In this document: piece after piece, positions 18,480 through 26,941 of the stretch
Layout: every line of letters begins with the position of its first letter
Numbering within the stretch: the first letter of the stretch is position 1
Assembly (NCBI GenBank): GCA_024763215.1
Contig: JANTFX010000007.1
Location: 1 to 64,000 of the forward strand
DNA from: Candidatus Krumholzibacteriia bacterium
Lineage (GTDB): Bacteria > Krumholzibacteriota > Krumholzibacteriia > LZORAL124-64-63
Reading direction: 5' to 3'
DNA length: 64,000 bases
Notes under the pieces: generated by a model
Databases searched by the model: none
What the model was told of the DNA's origin: nothing
The model's input: only the letters and a program-made list of their open reading frames with translations
Position numbers and translations under genes: made by a program

Positions 18480-18617
18480 GATCACGCTCCATCGGTACCC
18501 GGAAACCGGGTTTAAGCAACCGCCCCCTATCGCAGCGACAGGGGGCATGGTCAGGTTACTTGAATTCCTGTCAAATCTGATGGTCTCGCTGGCCCCTGTC
18601 AACCCCAAAACAGGAGA

Positions 18618-19160
18618 TCACTCGTCTCCCCTGGCCAGGGCGGCCAGCACGTCGTTGGTCAGATCGTAGTCCGGATCGACGTACAGCACCGAGACCGCGG
18701 CCGCATCGATGATCAGGCCGTAGCCCTTTTCCTTGCCGATGCGCTCGACGATGGTCTTGATCTGGTCCAGGATGGGGGAAATCCGGGTGTTGTACTCCTG
18801 CTCTGCCTTCTTGTCGATGCCGTCGTGGAACTGGAAGTACTCGGCCTTCTTCTGCTCGAACTGCTGCATCTTGGTGGCCAGGGCGTCCTCGCCCAGCAGC
18901 ATCTTCTGGCTTTCGATCTCCTCGGCCATGCTCGTCAGTTCCTTTTCCCGCTGGTCGACCTCCTTCTGGAGGTCCTGCAGGAACTTCTGGTACTGCTCCT
19001 GGGCGTCCTTGGCCGCCTCGTATTCATCGGCTATGCGCTGGGTGTCGATCACGGCCAAGGGTTTGTCGGCCTTGGCCAGGGCGTTGCCGGGCGACACGAT
19101 GCCGACCAGCCCCGCCAGCACCAGAAAGATCAGGCCTGAGGCCAGGTTAACGCGACGCAT
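18618..19160 (-). CDS. skp: Skp/OmpH-family periplasmic chaperone
   Basis: Holds unfolded outer-membrane proteins in the periplasm for delivery to BamA. The 180-residue protein has a signal peptide (cleavage near ALAKA), a short head domain strand LAVIDTQRIADEYEAAKDAQ, long charged coiled-coil helices (about 55-130) forming the tentacles, and a closing strand near GYGLIIDAAAVSVLYVDP. ATG at 19160 has GAAGGAG five bases upstream. Order bamA-skp-lpxD is conserved across Gram-negative bacteria. Confidence 0.92.
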   Translation of the reverse strand: MRRVNLASGLIFLVLAGLVGIVSPGNALAKADKPLAVIDTQRIADEYEAAKDAQEQYQKFLQDLQKEVDQREKELTSMAEEIESQKMLLGEDALATKMQQFEQKKAEYFQFHDGIDKKAEQEYNTRISPILDQIKTIVERIGKEKGYGLIIDAAAVSVLYVDPDYDLTNDVLAALARGDE

Positions 19161-19209
19161 ACCATCTCCTTCGCTTGTCGTTTTGGCCGTCGGCCGGGCG
19201 GGCCGTCGG

Positions 19210-21567
19210 CTAGAAGAAATTCCCGACCGTGAAGTGGGGCTCCCAACGGGGTCCGCCCACCCTGTCGAAACCGTAACCGTAATCGAACCCGATGGTCCCC
19301 ATCATGGGCACCTCGACGCGCAGGCCGAAGCCGGCGCCCTTGCGCAGGTTGGCCAGATCCGCCTCGGAGAAGCTGTTCCACACATCCCCCATGTCCAGGA
19401 AGGACAGCAGCTGGATGGCGTTGGTCACAGGATACAGGATCTCCGTGTTGAAGATAGTGAAATACCGGCCGCCGATGAAGCTGGGGTTGCCCCGCGGCAC
19501 GACCTCCAGATCCTTGTACCCGCGCAGGGGGTAACGGCGGTTCCCGCCCAGGCGGTAACGCTCCCAGTCCGGCACGTCGTCCGCCGCGCCCAGCCCGTGG
19601 ATCATCCCGAAAAACCCGCGCAGGTGAAGGACGAACTCGCCCGGCAACTGCTCGTAGATGGAATGGGACAGCAGGTGCTCCTGGAACTCGATCTTCCCCC
19701 CCAGCATCCCGCCGGCGACCTCCAGGCTGTAGCTCGTCTTGGAGCCACGCGTGGGGAAGAAGGGGCTGTCGGTGGAATTGCGGCTGAAGCTCAGCCGGAC
19801 GCTGCTCTTGGTCTGGGGCCAGTCGATCCGGTCCAGGCGCTGCCAGGGCAGATCGCTGGTGCCCAGGGACTGTTCCAGATCGTCCAGGTACTTGATGTAG
19901 CTGGCGCTGAAATCCGACAGCTTGGTCTCCGAAAGCTCGTAGCGCAGGCCCACCCGGCTGTAGCGGGTGCCGGGGATGCGCCGGCCCAGCCGCAGGCTGA
20001 AGCCTCGCACCCGGCTCTCGTAGAAATCGTCGTAGTTGAACTGGTAGCGGTCGAAGACATCGGCGCCGACGAGGGTCGGCGTGCCCATGAACCAGGGCTC
20101 GGTGAAGCTCAAATCCACGTAGCGCTGGCGGCTGCCGAACTGCCACGTCACGCCCAGGTTCTGCCCCTTGCCGCGGAAGTTGGTCTCGGCCACCTGGATG
20201 AAGCCGCTGGCGGAGGTCTGCGCGCTGTACGCCATGCCGAACATGAACTGCCCGGTCTGCTTCTCCTTGACGTTCAGGACCATGTCCACATCGCCGCCCT
20301 CGACCGGCTTGATGTCGGGCTGGATATCCTCGAAGAACCCGGTCTGGAAGACGTCGCGGATGGAGGACTGGATGCGGGAGTTGCTGAACTTGTCCCCGGG
20401 GAAGATCCGCATCTCCCGCAGGATCACGTTGTCGTAGGTCTTGGTGTTGCCGGCGACGCGGATATCGTGGAGCCGGGCGGGCTGGCCCTCGATGAACTTG
20501 AAATCGATGTTGACGACGTGATCGACGATGTCGCGCTGGGGCTCGACGGTGATGTAGATGTAGCCGCGGTCGGCGTAGACCTGCTGCAGGTTGTTCAGGG
20601 TTTCCAGATAGTCGTCTTCCTTGAAGACCTTGCCGCTTTCCAGGTAGATCTGCCGGGAGATCGCCATGTCGTCCAGGACCGTGTTGCCCTCCCAGCGGAT
20701 GTCCCCGGTGAAGTACTGCTGGCCCTCGACGATGTGGATGACGATATCCAGTTCCTCGCGGTTCTCGACCTCGATCTCCTGTTCGGTCCCGTCCGGCAAC
20801 CTCTTCTTGACCACCTTGGAGCGGAAGTTCAGATCGACCCCGGTGATCTCCGCATCCAGGAACCCCTCGTTCCGGCAGCGGGTGATGATGCGGTCCTTGT
20901 CCTCCTCGAACTGCTTGCGCTTGAAGGTGCCGCCGCGCAGGAAGCCGGTGGTGCCCTGCTTCATGGCGTCCCTCAGGGCGCCCTCGCCCACATGGTCGGC
21001 CCCGACGAAGTGGATGGACTTGACCTTGACCTTGTTCCCTTCGTTGATCCGGACCACCAGGTCCTCGAGGAAGTTCTCGTCGATGACCACCGAGTCGGCG
21101 TCCATGGCCACGTTGTAGTAGCCCTTTTCGTAGTAGAGATCCTTCAGCGGCTGCAGGTCCCTGCGGATGACGGCGGGGTTGGCGAACTTGCCCACGCTCA
21201 CCGGGAACGCCTCCCGCAGATCCTTGTCCTTGACGTGCTTGTTGCCGGTGAAAGCGATGCTGCGGATACGCGGAAATTCCTCGAGGTTGATCAGCAGCTT
21301 CACGCCGCCGGGCACGTCCTCGGCGTAAACGTAGATATGGGAGAATTTCTGGGTGTCGAACAGGTTCCGGATGCCCTCGGCAACCAGGTCGCGGGTCATG
21401 GGTTTGCCGATCTCCAGGCCCGACCAGGCCACGACCTGCCGCTGCCCCACGGTGTGGGCGCCGATGACTTCTATGGTCTTGATGACGGCCGGAGCGCCGC
21501 CCTGGGCCCGGGCCATACCGCCCGCCAGGACAAACACCAACAGCAACCAGACTCGCTTGGACAGCAT
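19210..21567 (-). CDS. bamA: BamA, outer-membrane protein assembly factor
   Basis: Omp85-family core of the beta-barrel assembly machine. The 785-residue precursor has a signal peptide, five POTRA domains (about 25-400; blocks such as IKTIEVIGAHTVGQRQVV and LHDIRVAGNTKTYDNVI mark domain starts), and a C-terminal 16-strand barrel with the RLGGNRRYPLRGY loop (the Omp85 VRGF/Y motif) and a terminal aromatic residue. The ATG at 21567 is preferred; a longer frame to 21663 would overlap the promoter at 21617-21646. Followed by skp after 49 bases. Confidence 0.96.
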   Translation of the reverse strand: MLSKRVWLLLVFVLAGGMARAQGGAPAVIKTIEVIGAHTVGQRQVVAWSGLEIGKPMTRDLVAEGIRNLFDTQKFSHIYVYAEDVPGGVKLLINLEEFPRIRSIAFTGNKHVKDKDLREAFPVSVGKFANPAVIRRDLQPLKDLYYEKGYYNVAMDADSVVIDENFLEDLVVRINEGNKVKVKSIHFVGADHVGEGALRDAMKQGTTGFLRGGTFKRKQFEEDKDRIITRCRNEGFLDAEITGVDLNFRSKVVKKRLPDGTEQEIEVENREELDIVIHIVEGQQYFTGDIRWEGNTVLDDMAISRQIYLESGKVFKEDDYLETLNNLQQVYADRGYIYITVEPQRDIVDHVVNIDFKFIEGQPARLHDIRVAGNTKTYDNVILREMRIFPGDKFSNSRIQSSIRDVFQTGFFEDIQPDIKPVEGGDVDMVLNVKEKQTGQFMFGMAYSAQTSASGFIQVAETNFRGKGQNLGVTWQFGSRQRYVDLSFTEPWFMGTPTLVGADVFDRYQFNYDDFYESRVRGFSLRLGRRIPGTRYSRVGLRYELSETKLSDFSASYIKYLDDLEQSLGTSDLPWQRLDRIDWPQTKSSVRLSFSRNSTDSPFFPTRGSKTSYSLEVAGGMLGGKIEFQEHLLSHSIYEQLPGEFVLHLRGFFGMIHGLGAADDVPDWERYRLGGNRRYPLRGYKDLEVVPRGNPSFIGGRYFTIFNTEILYPVTNAIQLLSFLDMGDVWNSFSEADLANLRKGAGFGLRVEVPMMGTIGFDYGYGFDRVGGPRWEPHFTVGNFF

Positions 21568-21616
21568 GCCGGGATATTGCTCCCCGTTAACGATGAAACT
21601 CTCGAACGGTCGTGGA

Positions 21617-21646
21617 AACCTAACACCGCCCGCAGGCGCAGGACAA
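21617..21646 (-). promoter_or_regulatory. Probable bamA-skp-lpx promoter
   Basis: Minus-strand TTGTCC (21641-21646) and TAGGTT (21617-21622) are 18 bases apart. The predicted start near 21610 leaves a 43-base leader to the bamA ATG. The -10 hexamer TAGGTT recurs in two other promoters of this window (60481 and 63922), which adds weight to it. Confidence 0.5.
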
Positions 21647-21826
21647 CGGCATTTCGTTGCCATAAAAGAATCCGGGCCGGGGCCCGGTATCCAGCACGGA
21701 GGAACTCAACCCACCGGAACAGGGAAAGTTCCCGGGGCGGTTCCTTCGGTGCACCAAAATAGCCAAACAGGGGGGGTTTGGGAAGGCATTACTTTCCGGC
21801 CATCTGGAGCGGACATGGTATATGCA

Positions 21827-21856
21827 ACAGGAGACCCGCCGCGGCGGGTCTCCTGT
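21827..21856 (-). terminator. Long hairpin after clpC
   Basis: Fourteen-base arms, 21827-21840 and 21843-21856, are perfectly complementary around a two-base centre, 27 bases past the clpC stop codon. No U-run follows, but stem length and position make termination or 3'-end protection likely, separating clpC from the bamA-lpx unit. Confidence 0.7.
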
Positions 21857-21882
21857 GCCCGGTCCAGGCTGTGCGGCGGGGA

Positions 21883-24351
21883 TCAGGTCGGGGCGCCGAC
21901 CCCGGTCTGAGGTTCGCACAGGAAGGTCAGCTTGCCGTTTTCCATGCCGATGGTCAACCGGCTGTTGCTGGTGACCTGCCCGCGCAAAAGCCGCTCGCTG
22001 AGCGGATCCTCGACATGCTTCTGGATGGCCCGGCGCAGCGGCCGCGCCCCCAGGTTGGGATCGAAGCCCACATCGCACAGGAAATCCTTGCACTCGCGCG
22101 TGAAGTCGAAGCTGATCTCCAGGCTGTGCAGGCGGTCGCTGACGTCCTTGAGCAGGATGTCCACGATCCTGGTGATCTCCTCGCGCCCCAGCGAGTTGAA
22201 GGTGATGATCTCGTCGATGCGGTTGAGGAACTCGGGGCTGAAGGTCTTGCGCAGATCCGCGTCGATGTTGCCCTGAACGCGCTGCTGGTTCTGATCGGCC
22301 TCGTCGGAGCCGAAGCCGACCCCCCGGACCTGGTGCGTGCGCCGGCTGCCCACGTTGCTGGTCATGATCAGCACGGCGTTGCGGAAATCCACCGTGCGGC
22401 CGAAGCTGTCGGTGAGCTGCCCGTCGTCCAGCACCTGCAGCAGGATGTTGAAGACGTCCTGGTGCGCCTTCTCGATCTCGTCCAGCAGAATCACGGAGTA
22501 GGGCTTGCGCCGGACCTTCTCGGTCAGCATGCCCCCCTCGTCGTACCCCACGTAACCCGGAGGCGCCCCCACCAGCCGGCTCACCGAATGCTTTTCCATG
22601 TACTCGGACATGTCCACGCGGATCAGCGAGGACTGGTCGCCGAACAGGAACTCGGTCAAACGGCGGGCCACCTCGGTCTTGCCCACGCCGCTGGGTCCCA
22701 GGAAGATGAACGAGCCGATGGGCCGCCGCGGATCCCGCAGCCCGGCCCGGTTGCGCCGGATGCACTTGGAAACCGCCGCCAGGGCGTCGTCCTGGCCGAT
22801 GATCCACTTGCCGAGTTCCTCCTCCATGCGCAGCAGCTTGTCGGTCTCCTCCTCTTCCACCTCGGACACGGGGATCCCGGTGATGTCGGCGATGACCTTG
22901 CAGATAAGCTGGGGCCCGACCGCGGTCCGGGTCTCGGCCGTTCCGTCGGTGAGGTTCAGCTTCAGACCCTGGAGCTTCTGCTTCAGCTCCTTCTCCTCAT
23001 CCCGGAAGGCGGCGGCCTTCTCGAACTCCTGGGCCTGGATGGCCGTCTCCTTCTCGGTGATGACCTCCTCGATGCGCTGCTCGAGCTCTCTGAGGTCCGG
23101 CGGCACGACGGTCATGCTCAGGCGGGCGCGGCTGCCGGCCTCGTCGATGATGTCGATGGCCTTGTCGGGCAGGGCGCGTCCGGAGATGTAGCGGTTGGAC
23201 AGGTACACCGCGGCCTTGATGGCCTCGTCCTCGTACACGACCTTGTGGTGCTGCTCGTACTTGTCCTTCAGGCCGAACAGGATCTCCACGGTCTCATCCT
23301 CGCTGGGCGGGTTGACCGTCACCGGCTGGAAACGCCGCTCCAGGGCGCCGTCCTTCTCGATATACTTGCGGTACTCGTCCATGGTCGTGGCGCCGACGCA
23401 TTGGATCTCGCCCCGGCTCAGGGCGGGCTTGAGCATGTTGCTGGCGTCGATGGCGCCCTCGGCCCCGCCGGCCCCGACGATGGTGTGCAACTCGTCGATG
23501 AACAGGATCACGTCGGGGTTCTCACGGATCTCGGCCATGATCTGCTTGAGACGCTCCTCGAACTGGCCTCGGTACTTGGTGCCGGCGACCACGCTGGCCA
23601 GATCCAGGGTGAAGATCTCCTTGCCCCGCAACAGGGCGGGCACGTCCCCTTCGACGATGCGGGTGGCGAAACCCTCCACGATGGCGGTCTTGCCCACCCC
23701 GGGCTCACCGATCAGCACGGGGTTGTTCTTCTTGCGGCGGCTGAGGATCTGGATGCAGCGGTCGATCTCGCGGGCGCGGCCGATGGTGGGGTCGAGCTTG
23801 CCTTCGCGGGCCATCTCGGTCATGTTGCGCCCGAACTGCTCCAGGATGGAGCCTTCCTTCTTGGCCGGCTTCTTGCGCCCGCGCGGGCTGAACAGGGCCT
23901 TGCCCTCGCCCCCGCCCCCGCCCAGGGCCTTCATGACCTCACGCTTGACGCCCTCGTGGTCCACGCCCAGCTCGCCCAGGACCCGGGCCGCCACGCCCTC
24001 GCCCTCGCGGATCAGCGCCAGCAGCAGGTGCTCGGTGCCAACGTAGTTGTGGTTGTGCAGCCGCGCTTCGTCGATGGACAGCTCCAGGACCTTCTTCGCC
24101 CGGGGCGTGAACGGAATCTCCCCTATGCTCACCGGCCCCATGGGCGCGGTCACCGAATCCTCCACGGCCTTCTGCAACCGCTCGAAGTCCACGTTCATCC
24201 GGTGCAGGACGTTGGCGGCAACCCCGTCCCCCTCGCGAATGATCCCGAGCAGCAGATGCTCGGTGCCGATGTAATCGTGTTGCAGCCGTCCGGCTTCGTC
24301 ACGGGCCAGGAACAGAACCTTGCGCACACGCTGGGTAAAGCGGTCATTCAT
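21883..24351 (-). CDS. clpC: ClpC, AAA+ unfoldase of the Clp protease
   Basis: Hexameric HSP100 unfoldase that feeds substrates to ClpP. The 822-residue protein has a double Clp N-domain (about 1-145), a first AAA domain with Walker [14 protein letters not shown] and Walker [11 protein letters not shown], a middle coiled-coil with a UVR-like segment ([20 protein letters not shown]), a second AAA domain with GPSGVGKTE and [10 protein letters not shown], and the C-terminal D2-small domain. The middle domain is short, as in ClpC rather than ClpB. ATG at 24351 has GGAGG nine bases upstream. mcsA and mcsB lie just upstream, as in Firmicutes, but no ctsR is present. ClpP is not in the window. Confidence 0.95.
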   Translation of the reverse strand: MNDRFTQRVRKVLFLARDEAGRLQHDYIGTEHLLLGIIREGDGVAANVLHRMNVDFERLQKAVEDSVTAPMGPVSIGEIPFTPRAKKVLELSIDEARLHNHNYVGTEHLLLALIREGEGVAARVLGELGVDHEGVKREVMKALGGGGGEGKALFSPRGRKKPAKKEGSILEQFGRNMTEMAREGKLDPTIGRAREIDRCIQILSRRKKNNPVLIGEPGVGKTAIVEGFATRIVEGDVPALLRGKEIFTLDLASVVAGTKYRGQFEERLKQIMAEIRENPDVILFIDELHTIVGAGGAEGAIDASNMLKPALSRGEIQCVGATTMDEYRKYIEKDGALERRFQPVTVNPPSEDETVEILFGLKDKYEQHHKVVYEDEAIKAAVYLSNRYISGRALPDKAIDIIDEAGSRARLSMTVVPPDLRELEQRIEEVITEKETAIQAQEFEKAAAFRDEEKELKQKLQGLKLNLTDGTAETRTAVGPQLICKVIADITGIPVSEVEEEETDKLLRMEEELGKWIIGQDDALAAVSKCIRRNRAGLRDPRRPIGSFIFLGPSGVGKTEVARRLTEFLFGDQSSLIRVDMSEYMEKHSVSRLVGAPPGYVGYDEGGMLTEKVRRKPYSVILLDEIEKAHQDVFNILLQVLDDGQLTDSFGRTVDFRNAVLIMTSNVGSRRTHQVRGVGFGSDEADQNQQRVQGNIDADLRKTFSPEFLNRIDEIITFNSLGREEITRIVDILLKDVSDRLHSLEISFDFTRECKDFLCDVGFDPNLGARPLRRAIQKHVEDPLSERLLRGQVTSNSRLTIGMENGKLTFLCEPQTGVGAPT

Positions 24352-24574
24352 GAACTATCGCCTCCGATGGCAGTTTTCACCGGGGATCCTCCCCGGACAT
24401 CCGAAAAAAGCGGGGAACGCCCCACCTCTCTTGCAAGAAATATACTGGAAACGGGCCTTACACGCTACACAAGCCTGGTCGGCAGGGGTGGCGTACCGGT
24501 GCCACGATCCGCAGGGGATTCGGGACCTGTTTCGGCAGTTTGCAAGGGTTTCTTTAACCCGGATCCTGGAATCC
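24352..24574 (-). other. clpC leader/promoter region
   Basis: A 223-base spacer between mcsB and clpC. On the minus strand it holds TATATT (24437-24442) as a possible -10 without a good -35, a 4-bp hairpin followed by six T (around 24402-24422), and a CCGGGG-AGGAT-CCCCGG hairpin (24384-24400) about 35 bases before the start codon. I find no CIRCE element and no CtsR direct repeat (GGTCAAA-type). clpC may therefore be both co-transcribed with mcsB and separately controlled. Confidence 0.4.
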
Positions 24575-25639
24575 TCAAGCCGCGGCCACGCCCAGCAGAG
24601 CCCGAAACATGCTCGCCCTCGCATGCATCAATTCCTTGCCCTGCAATTGTTTGCCGGATTCCAGCTCCAGATGGCCCGGCTGCTGCCTCAGGAGGGCTGC
24701 ATTCAGTTGGGCCAGGCTCACATCCGGCAGGATCCCCAGGGCGGCCCCCAACCTCAGGTTGGACAGCCGGTCGTAACCTTCCTGCAGGGACATCAGGCGC
24801 GCCTGCCGGCAAACGGCCAGGGAACGGCAGCATAGATCTTCCAGGCCGAGGGGGTCGGAGCGGTAGAGCTGGCGGCGCGCGGACCGTTCATGCAGAACGA
24901 TCTTGCCGACATGGGCGGCAAAATCCTCCGCCACCTCCTGCTCGGTGCGGCCCAGGGTGATGAGATTGGAGATCAGGAACAGGCAGCCCTTGACGGTCTC
25001 GGACCTCTCTCCCAGGCCCCGCACGGTGAACTGGAGCTGGCGCAAGGCATTGACGATCTTCTCGATCTCGCCGGCCATGACCAGCCCCGGCAGGTGCACC
25101 AGGGCCGTCAGCCGCAAACCCGTCCCTACCCGGGTGGGTCGGGCCGTCAGATAGCCGAACTCCTCGCTGAAGGCGAAGGTGAACTTCCCGGCCAGGGACT
25201 CCTCGAGTTCGAGCACCTCGTCCACGGCCCCGACGGGAGCGAACCCGCACCGCCAGGCCTTCAGGCGCAGATGGTCCTCCTCGTTGACCACCAGGGCCAG
25301 GCGCAGTTCCTCGTCCCCGACCAGGCCGCAGCCCAGGTGGCTGTTGGCGGTTTGCACCCGGATCAGGCCCTTCTCCAGGAGGCACTGGCGGACGAGCGGC
25401 CGGACATCCTCGAACTGGATCCGGGGCTGGCCGGCCAGGCGGCCGACGCCCTCCAGGTTCCGGAAAACCTCCCCCAGCACCGTGCGCCGCTCCACATCGG
25501 ACGCCTTGTCCGGGAACGGGAACGACCAGAGGTTGCGCCCCAGGACGGCCCCGGTGGCCAGGACGATGTCCTGGTCCGGCCCCGCCCCGGTCTGCCAGGG
25601 CTGCGGCCTGCTCAACCAGCTTCGGATCCCTTCATCCAC
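24575..25639 (-). CDS. mcsB: McsB homologue with altered kinase signature (possible pseudokinase)
   Basis: Homologue of the protein-arginine kinase McsB, which in Bacillus tags proteins with phospho-arginine for ClpCP. Length (354 residues) and order NEEDH (119-123), RGLGERSE (207-214) and ISNLITLG (223-230) fit the family. Several conserved sites differ: the ATP-binding SSRxRLARN block reads ATGAVLGRN (28-36), and the phosphagen-kinase signature CP[ST]N[IV]GT reads RPTRVGT (167-173), replacing its Cys and Asn by Arg. ISNQ is ISNL, and the RD-type phospho-arginine pocket near the C-terminus is not recognisable. The GTG start at 25639 has GGGAGG six bases upstream and overlaps mcsA by eight bases. 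Confidence 0.85.
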   Translation of the reverse strand: MDEGIRSWLSRPQPWQTGAGPDQDIVLATGAVLGRNLWSFPFPDKASDVERRTVLGEVFRNLEGVGRLAGQPRIQFEDVRPLVRQCLLEKGLIRVQTANSHLGCGLVGDEELRLALVVNEEDHLRLKAWRCGFAPVGAVDEVLELEESLAGKFTFAFSEEFGYLTARPTRVGTGLRLTALVHLPGLVMAGEIEKIVNALRQLQFTVRGLGERSETVKGCLFLISNLITLGRTEQEVAEDFAAHVGKIVLHERSARRQLYRSDPLGLEDLCCRSLAVCRQARLMSLQEGYDRLSNLRLGAALGILPDVSLAQLNAALLRQQPGHLELESGKQLQGKELMHARASMFRALLGVAAA

Positions 25640-26213
25640 GGGGATCCTCCCGGTCCGGGCGCTGCGCGAGGATGCGCAACTGGTCGCGCAAGCGGGCGGC
25701 CTCCTCGAACTCCTCGGCGGCGATGGCCTTCTCCATGGCGACCCGCAGACGCGAGAGTTCCACCAGGCGGTTGCCGCCCCCGTTGCGGTCGCCGGGAGCA
25801 CGGCCGATATGGGTGGCGTGGCGGTGGAAGGCCGTCAGCAGGGGCACGAGCCGGGACCGGAAAGAGGCATAGCACCGGGCGCAGCCGAGCCGGCCGGACT
25901 CGTGGAAATCATGCCAGGTCGCACCGCACTGGGGGCAGGGTTTGACCGGCTCTGCAGGCAGCGGCTGACCGGCCGCCTGCCCGAGGAAACCCAGCATGGA
26001 ATCGAATACCTCCGCCAATTCGTCCTGCTCAGGCAAACCCGGAAGATCAGGCTGGTCCTCCCCGGATCCCGGTTCCCGATTGACGGCATCGAGACGCCGC
26101 CATTGCTCGGCCTCGGCGCACTCGGAGCACAGCCACAGATCCCGCTGCTTCCCGGCGTTCCTCTCCACCAGATGAACGGTGGCCTCCTTAATCCCGCATT
26201 GCTGGCACTTCAT
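25632..26213 (-). CDS. mcsA: McsA, zinc-finger activator of McsB/ClpC
   Basis: Small adaptor that activates McsB in Firmicutes. The 193-residue protein has an N-terminal four-Cys zinc module (MKCQQCG and LCSEC), a second pair CPQCG and CARCY at about 93-116, and a C-terminal UVR-type helical hairpin (AMEKAIAAEEFEEAARLRDQ) also found in ClpC and UvrB. All eight cysteines are present, so metal binding should be intact even though the partner kinase looks altered. Its start overlaps the lolD stop by four bases (ATGA), and its end contains the mcsB Shine-Dalgarno and start. Confidence 0.9.
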   Translation of the reverse strand: MKCQQCGIKEATVHLVERNAGKQRDLWLCSECAEAEQWRRLDAVNREPGSGEDQPDLPGLPEQDELAEVFDSMLGFLGQAAGQPLPAEPVKPCPQCGATWHDFHESGRLGCARCYASFRSRLVPLLTAFHRHATHIGRAPGDRNGGGNRLVELSRLRVAMEKAIAAEEFEEAARLRDQLRILAQRPDREDPRG

Positions 26214-26911
26214 ACCTGATCCGCTTCCGTTGCATCCACCGGCCTCAGTTGCCCCTGTTCCAGATGGAGATGCCTGTCCGCGCGGGCCGCCAGGCCCTGG
26301 TCGTGGGTGACGATGACCAGGCTGGTGCCGTCGGTCTCCTTCAACTCGAACAGGAGATCGCCCAGCTGGCCGCCAATCCGCTGATCAAGGTTGCCGAAAG
26401 GCTCGTCGGCCAGGACGACCTGGGGGCTGTTCATGAAGGCCCGCGCCACGGCCACCCGCTGCTGCTCTCCGCCCGAGAGTTCACCCGGCAGATGATGCCG
26501 CCGGTCGCCGAGCCCCATGCGATCGAGGAACTCCAGGGCCCGCTCGCGGTCCCGGTCCGTGGCCTCGCGCTGGGCCCGCACGGGGATCAGCAGGTTCTCC
26601 AGGGCCGTGAAATCGGGCAGCAGGAAGTGGAACTGGAAAACGAAGCCCACCACCACGGTCCGCCAGCGGGTCAGGGAGGCATGCGAAGCGAAGTCGAGGG
26701 GCTCGCCCTGGCAGACGACCTCGCCTTCGCTGGGGGCATCCAGCCCGCCCAGGATGTTCAGCAGGGTGCTCTTGCCCGAACCGCTGGCCCCGGTGACGGC
26801 CACCGCCTCGCCCTTTTCCACCTGCAGGTCGCAGCCCCGCAGGACCTCGACCAGCCCCCCGTGGCGCGGGAAGCTCTTGGCGAGATTCCTGGCCGTCAAC
26901 AGCGTGGTCAT
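26210..26911 (-). CDS. lolD: LolD, ATPase of the lipoprotein release ABC transporter
   Basis: Powers extraction of outer-membrane lipoproteins from the inner membrane. The 233-residue ABC protein has Walker [12 protein letters not shown] (about 39-49), the MacB/LolD-type [18 protein letters not shown]-loop, the [15 protein letters not shown] signature, [12 protein letters not shown] Walker B, and the switch His in VIVTHD. ATG at 26911 has GGAGG six bases upstream, better than the TTG two codons earlier. It follows lolC after 30 bases; the pair forms the transporter. Confidence 0.93.
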   Translation of the reverse strand: MTTLLTARNLAKSFPRHGGLVEVLRGCDLQVEKGEAVAVTGASGSGKSTLLNILGGLDAPSEGEVVCQGEPLDFASHASLTRWRTVVVGFVFQFHFLLPDFTALENLLIPVRAQREATDRDRERALEFLDRMGLGDRRHHLPGELSGGEQQRVAVARAFMNSPQVVLADEPFGNLDQRIGGQLGDLLFELKETDGTSLVIVTHDQGLAARADRHLHLEQGQLRPVDATEADQV

Positions 26912-26941
26912 GGTCAACCTCCGGGCCGCCGTGGGCCGGGA

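Larger units (their letters stand above)
21568..21882 (-). other. 315-base intergenic region between clpC and bamA
   Basis: Contains the clpC hairpin terminator (21827-21856) and the probable bamA promoter (21617-21646). Between them (about 21647-21826) I see GC-rich short inverted repeats such as CCGGGCCGGGGCCCGG near 21670 and no coding sequence. Long open frames crossing it are composition artefacts. Confidence 0.6.

Noticed and set aside
24352-24574. Possible CtsR or HrcA (CIRCE) heat-shock operator before clpC
   Set aside because: Neither the GGTCAAA tandem nor TTAGCACTC-N9-GAGTGCTAA is present on either strand.
18733-24960. Very long rightward open frames (over 1000 codons) opposite skp/bamA and clpC/mcsB
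   Set aside because: They are antisense shadows produced by high GC at third codon positions of the real leftward genes; their composition is Leu/Gly/Ala/His/Gln-rich without domains, and each covers two or more recognisable genes.
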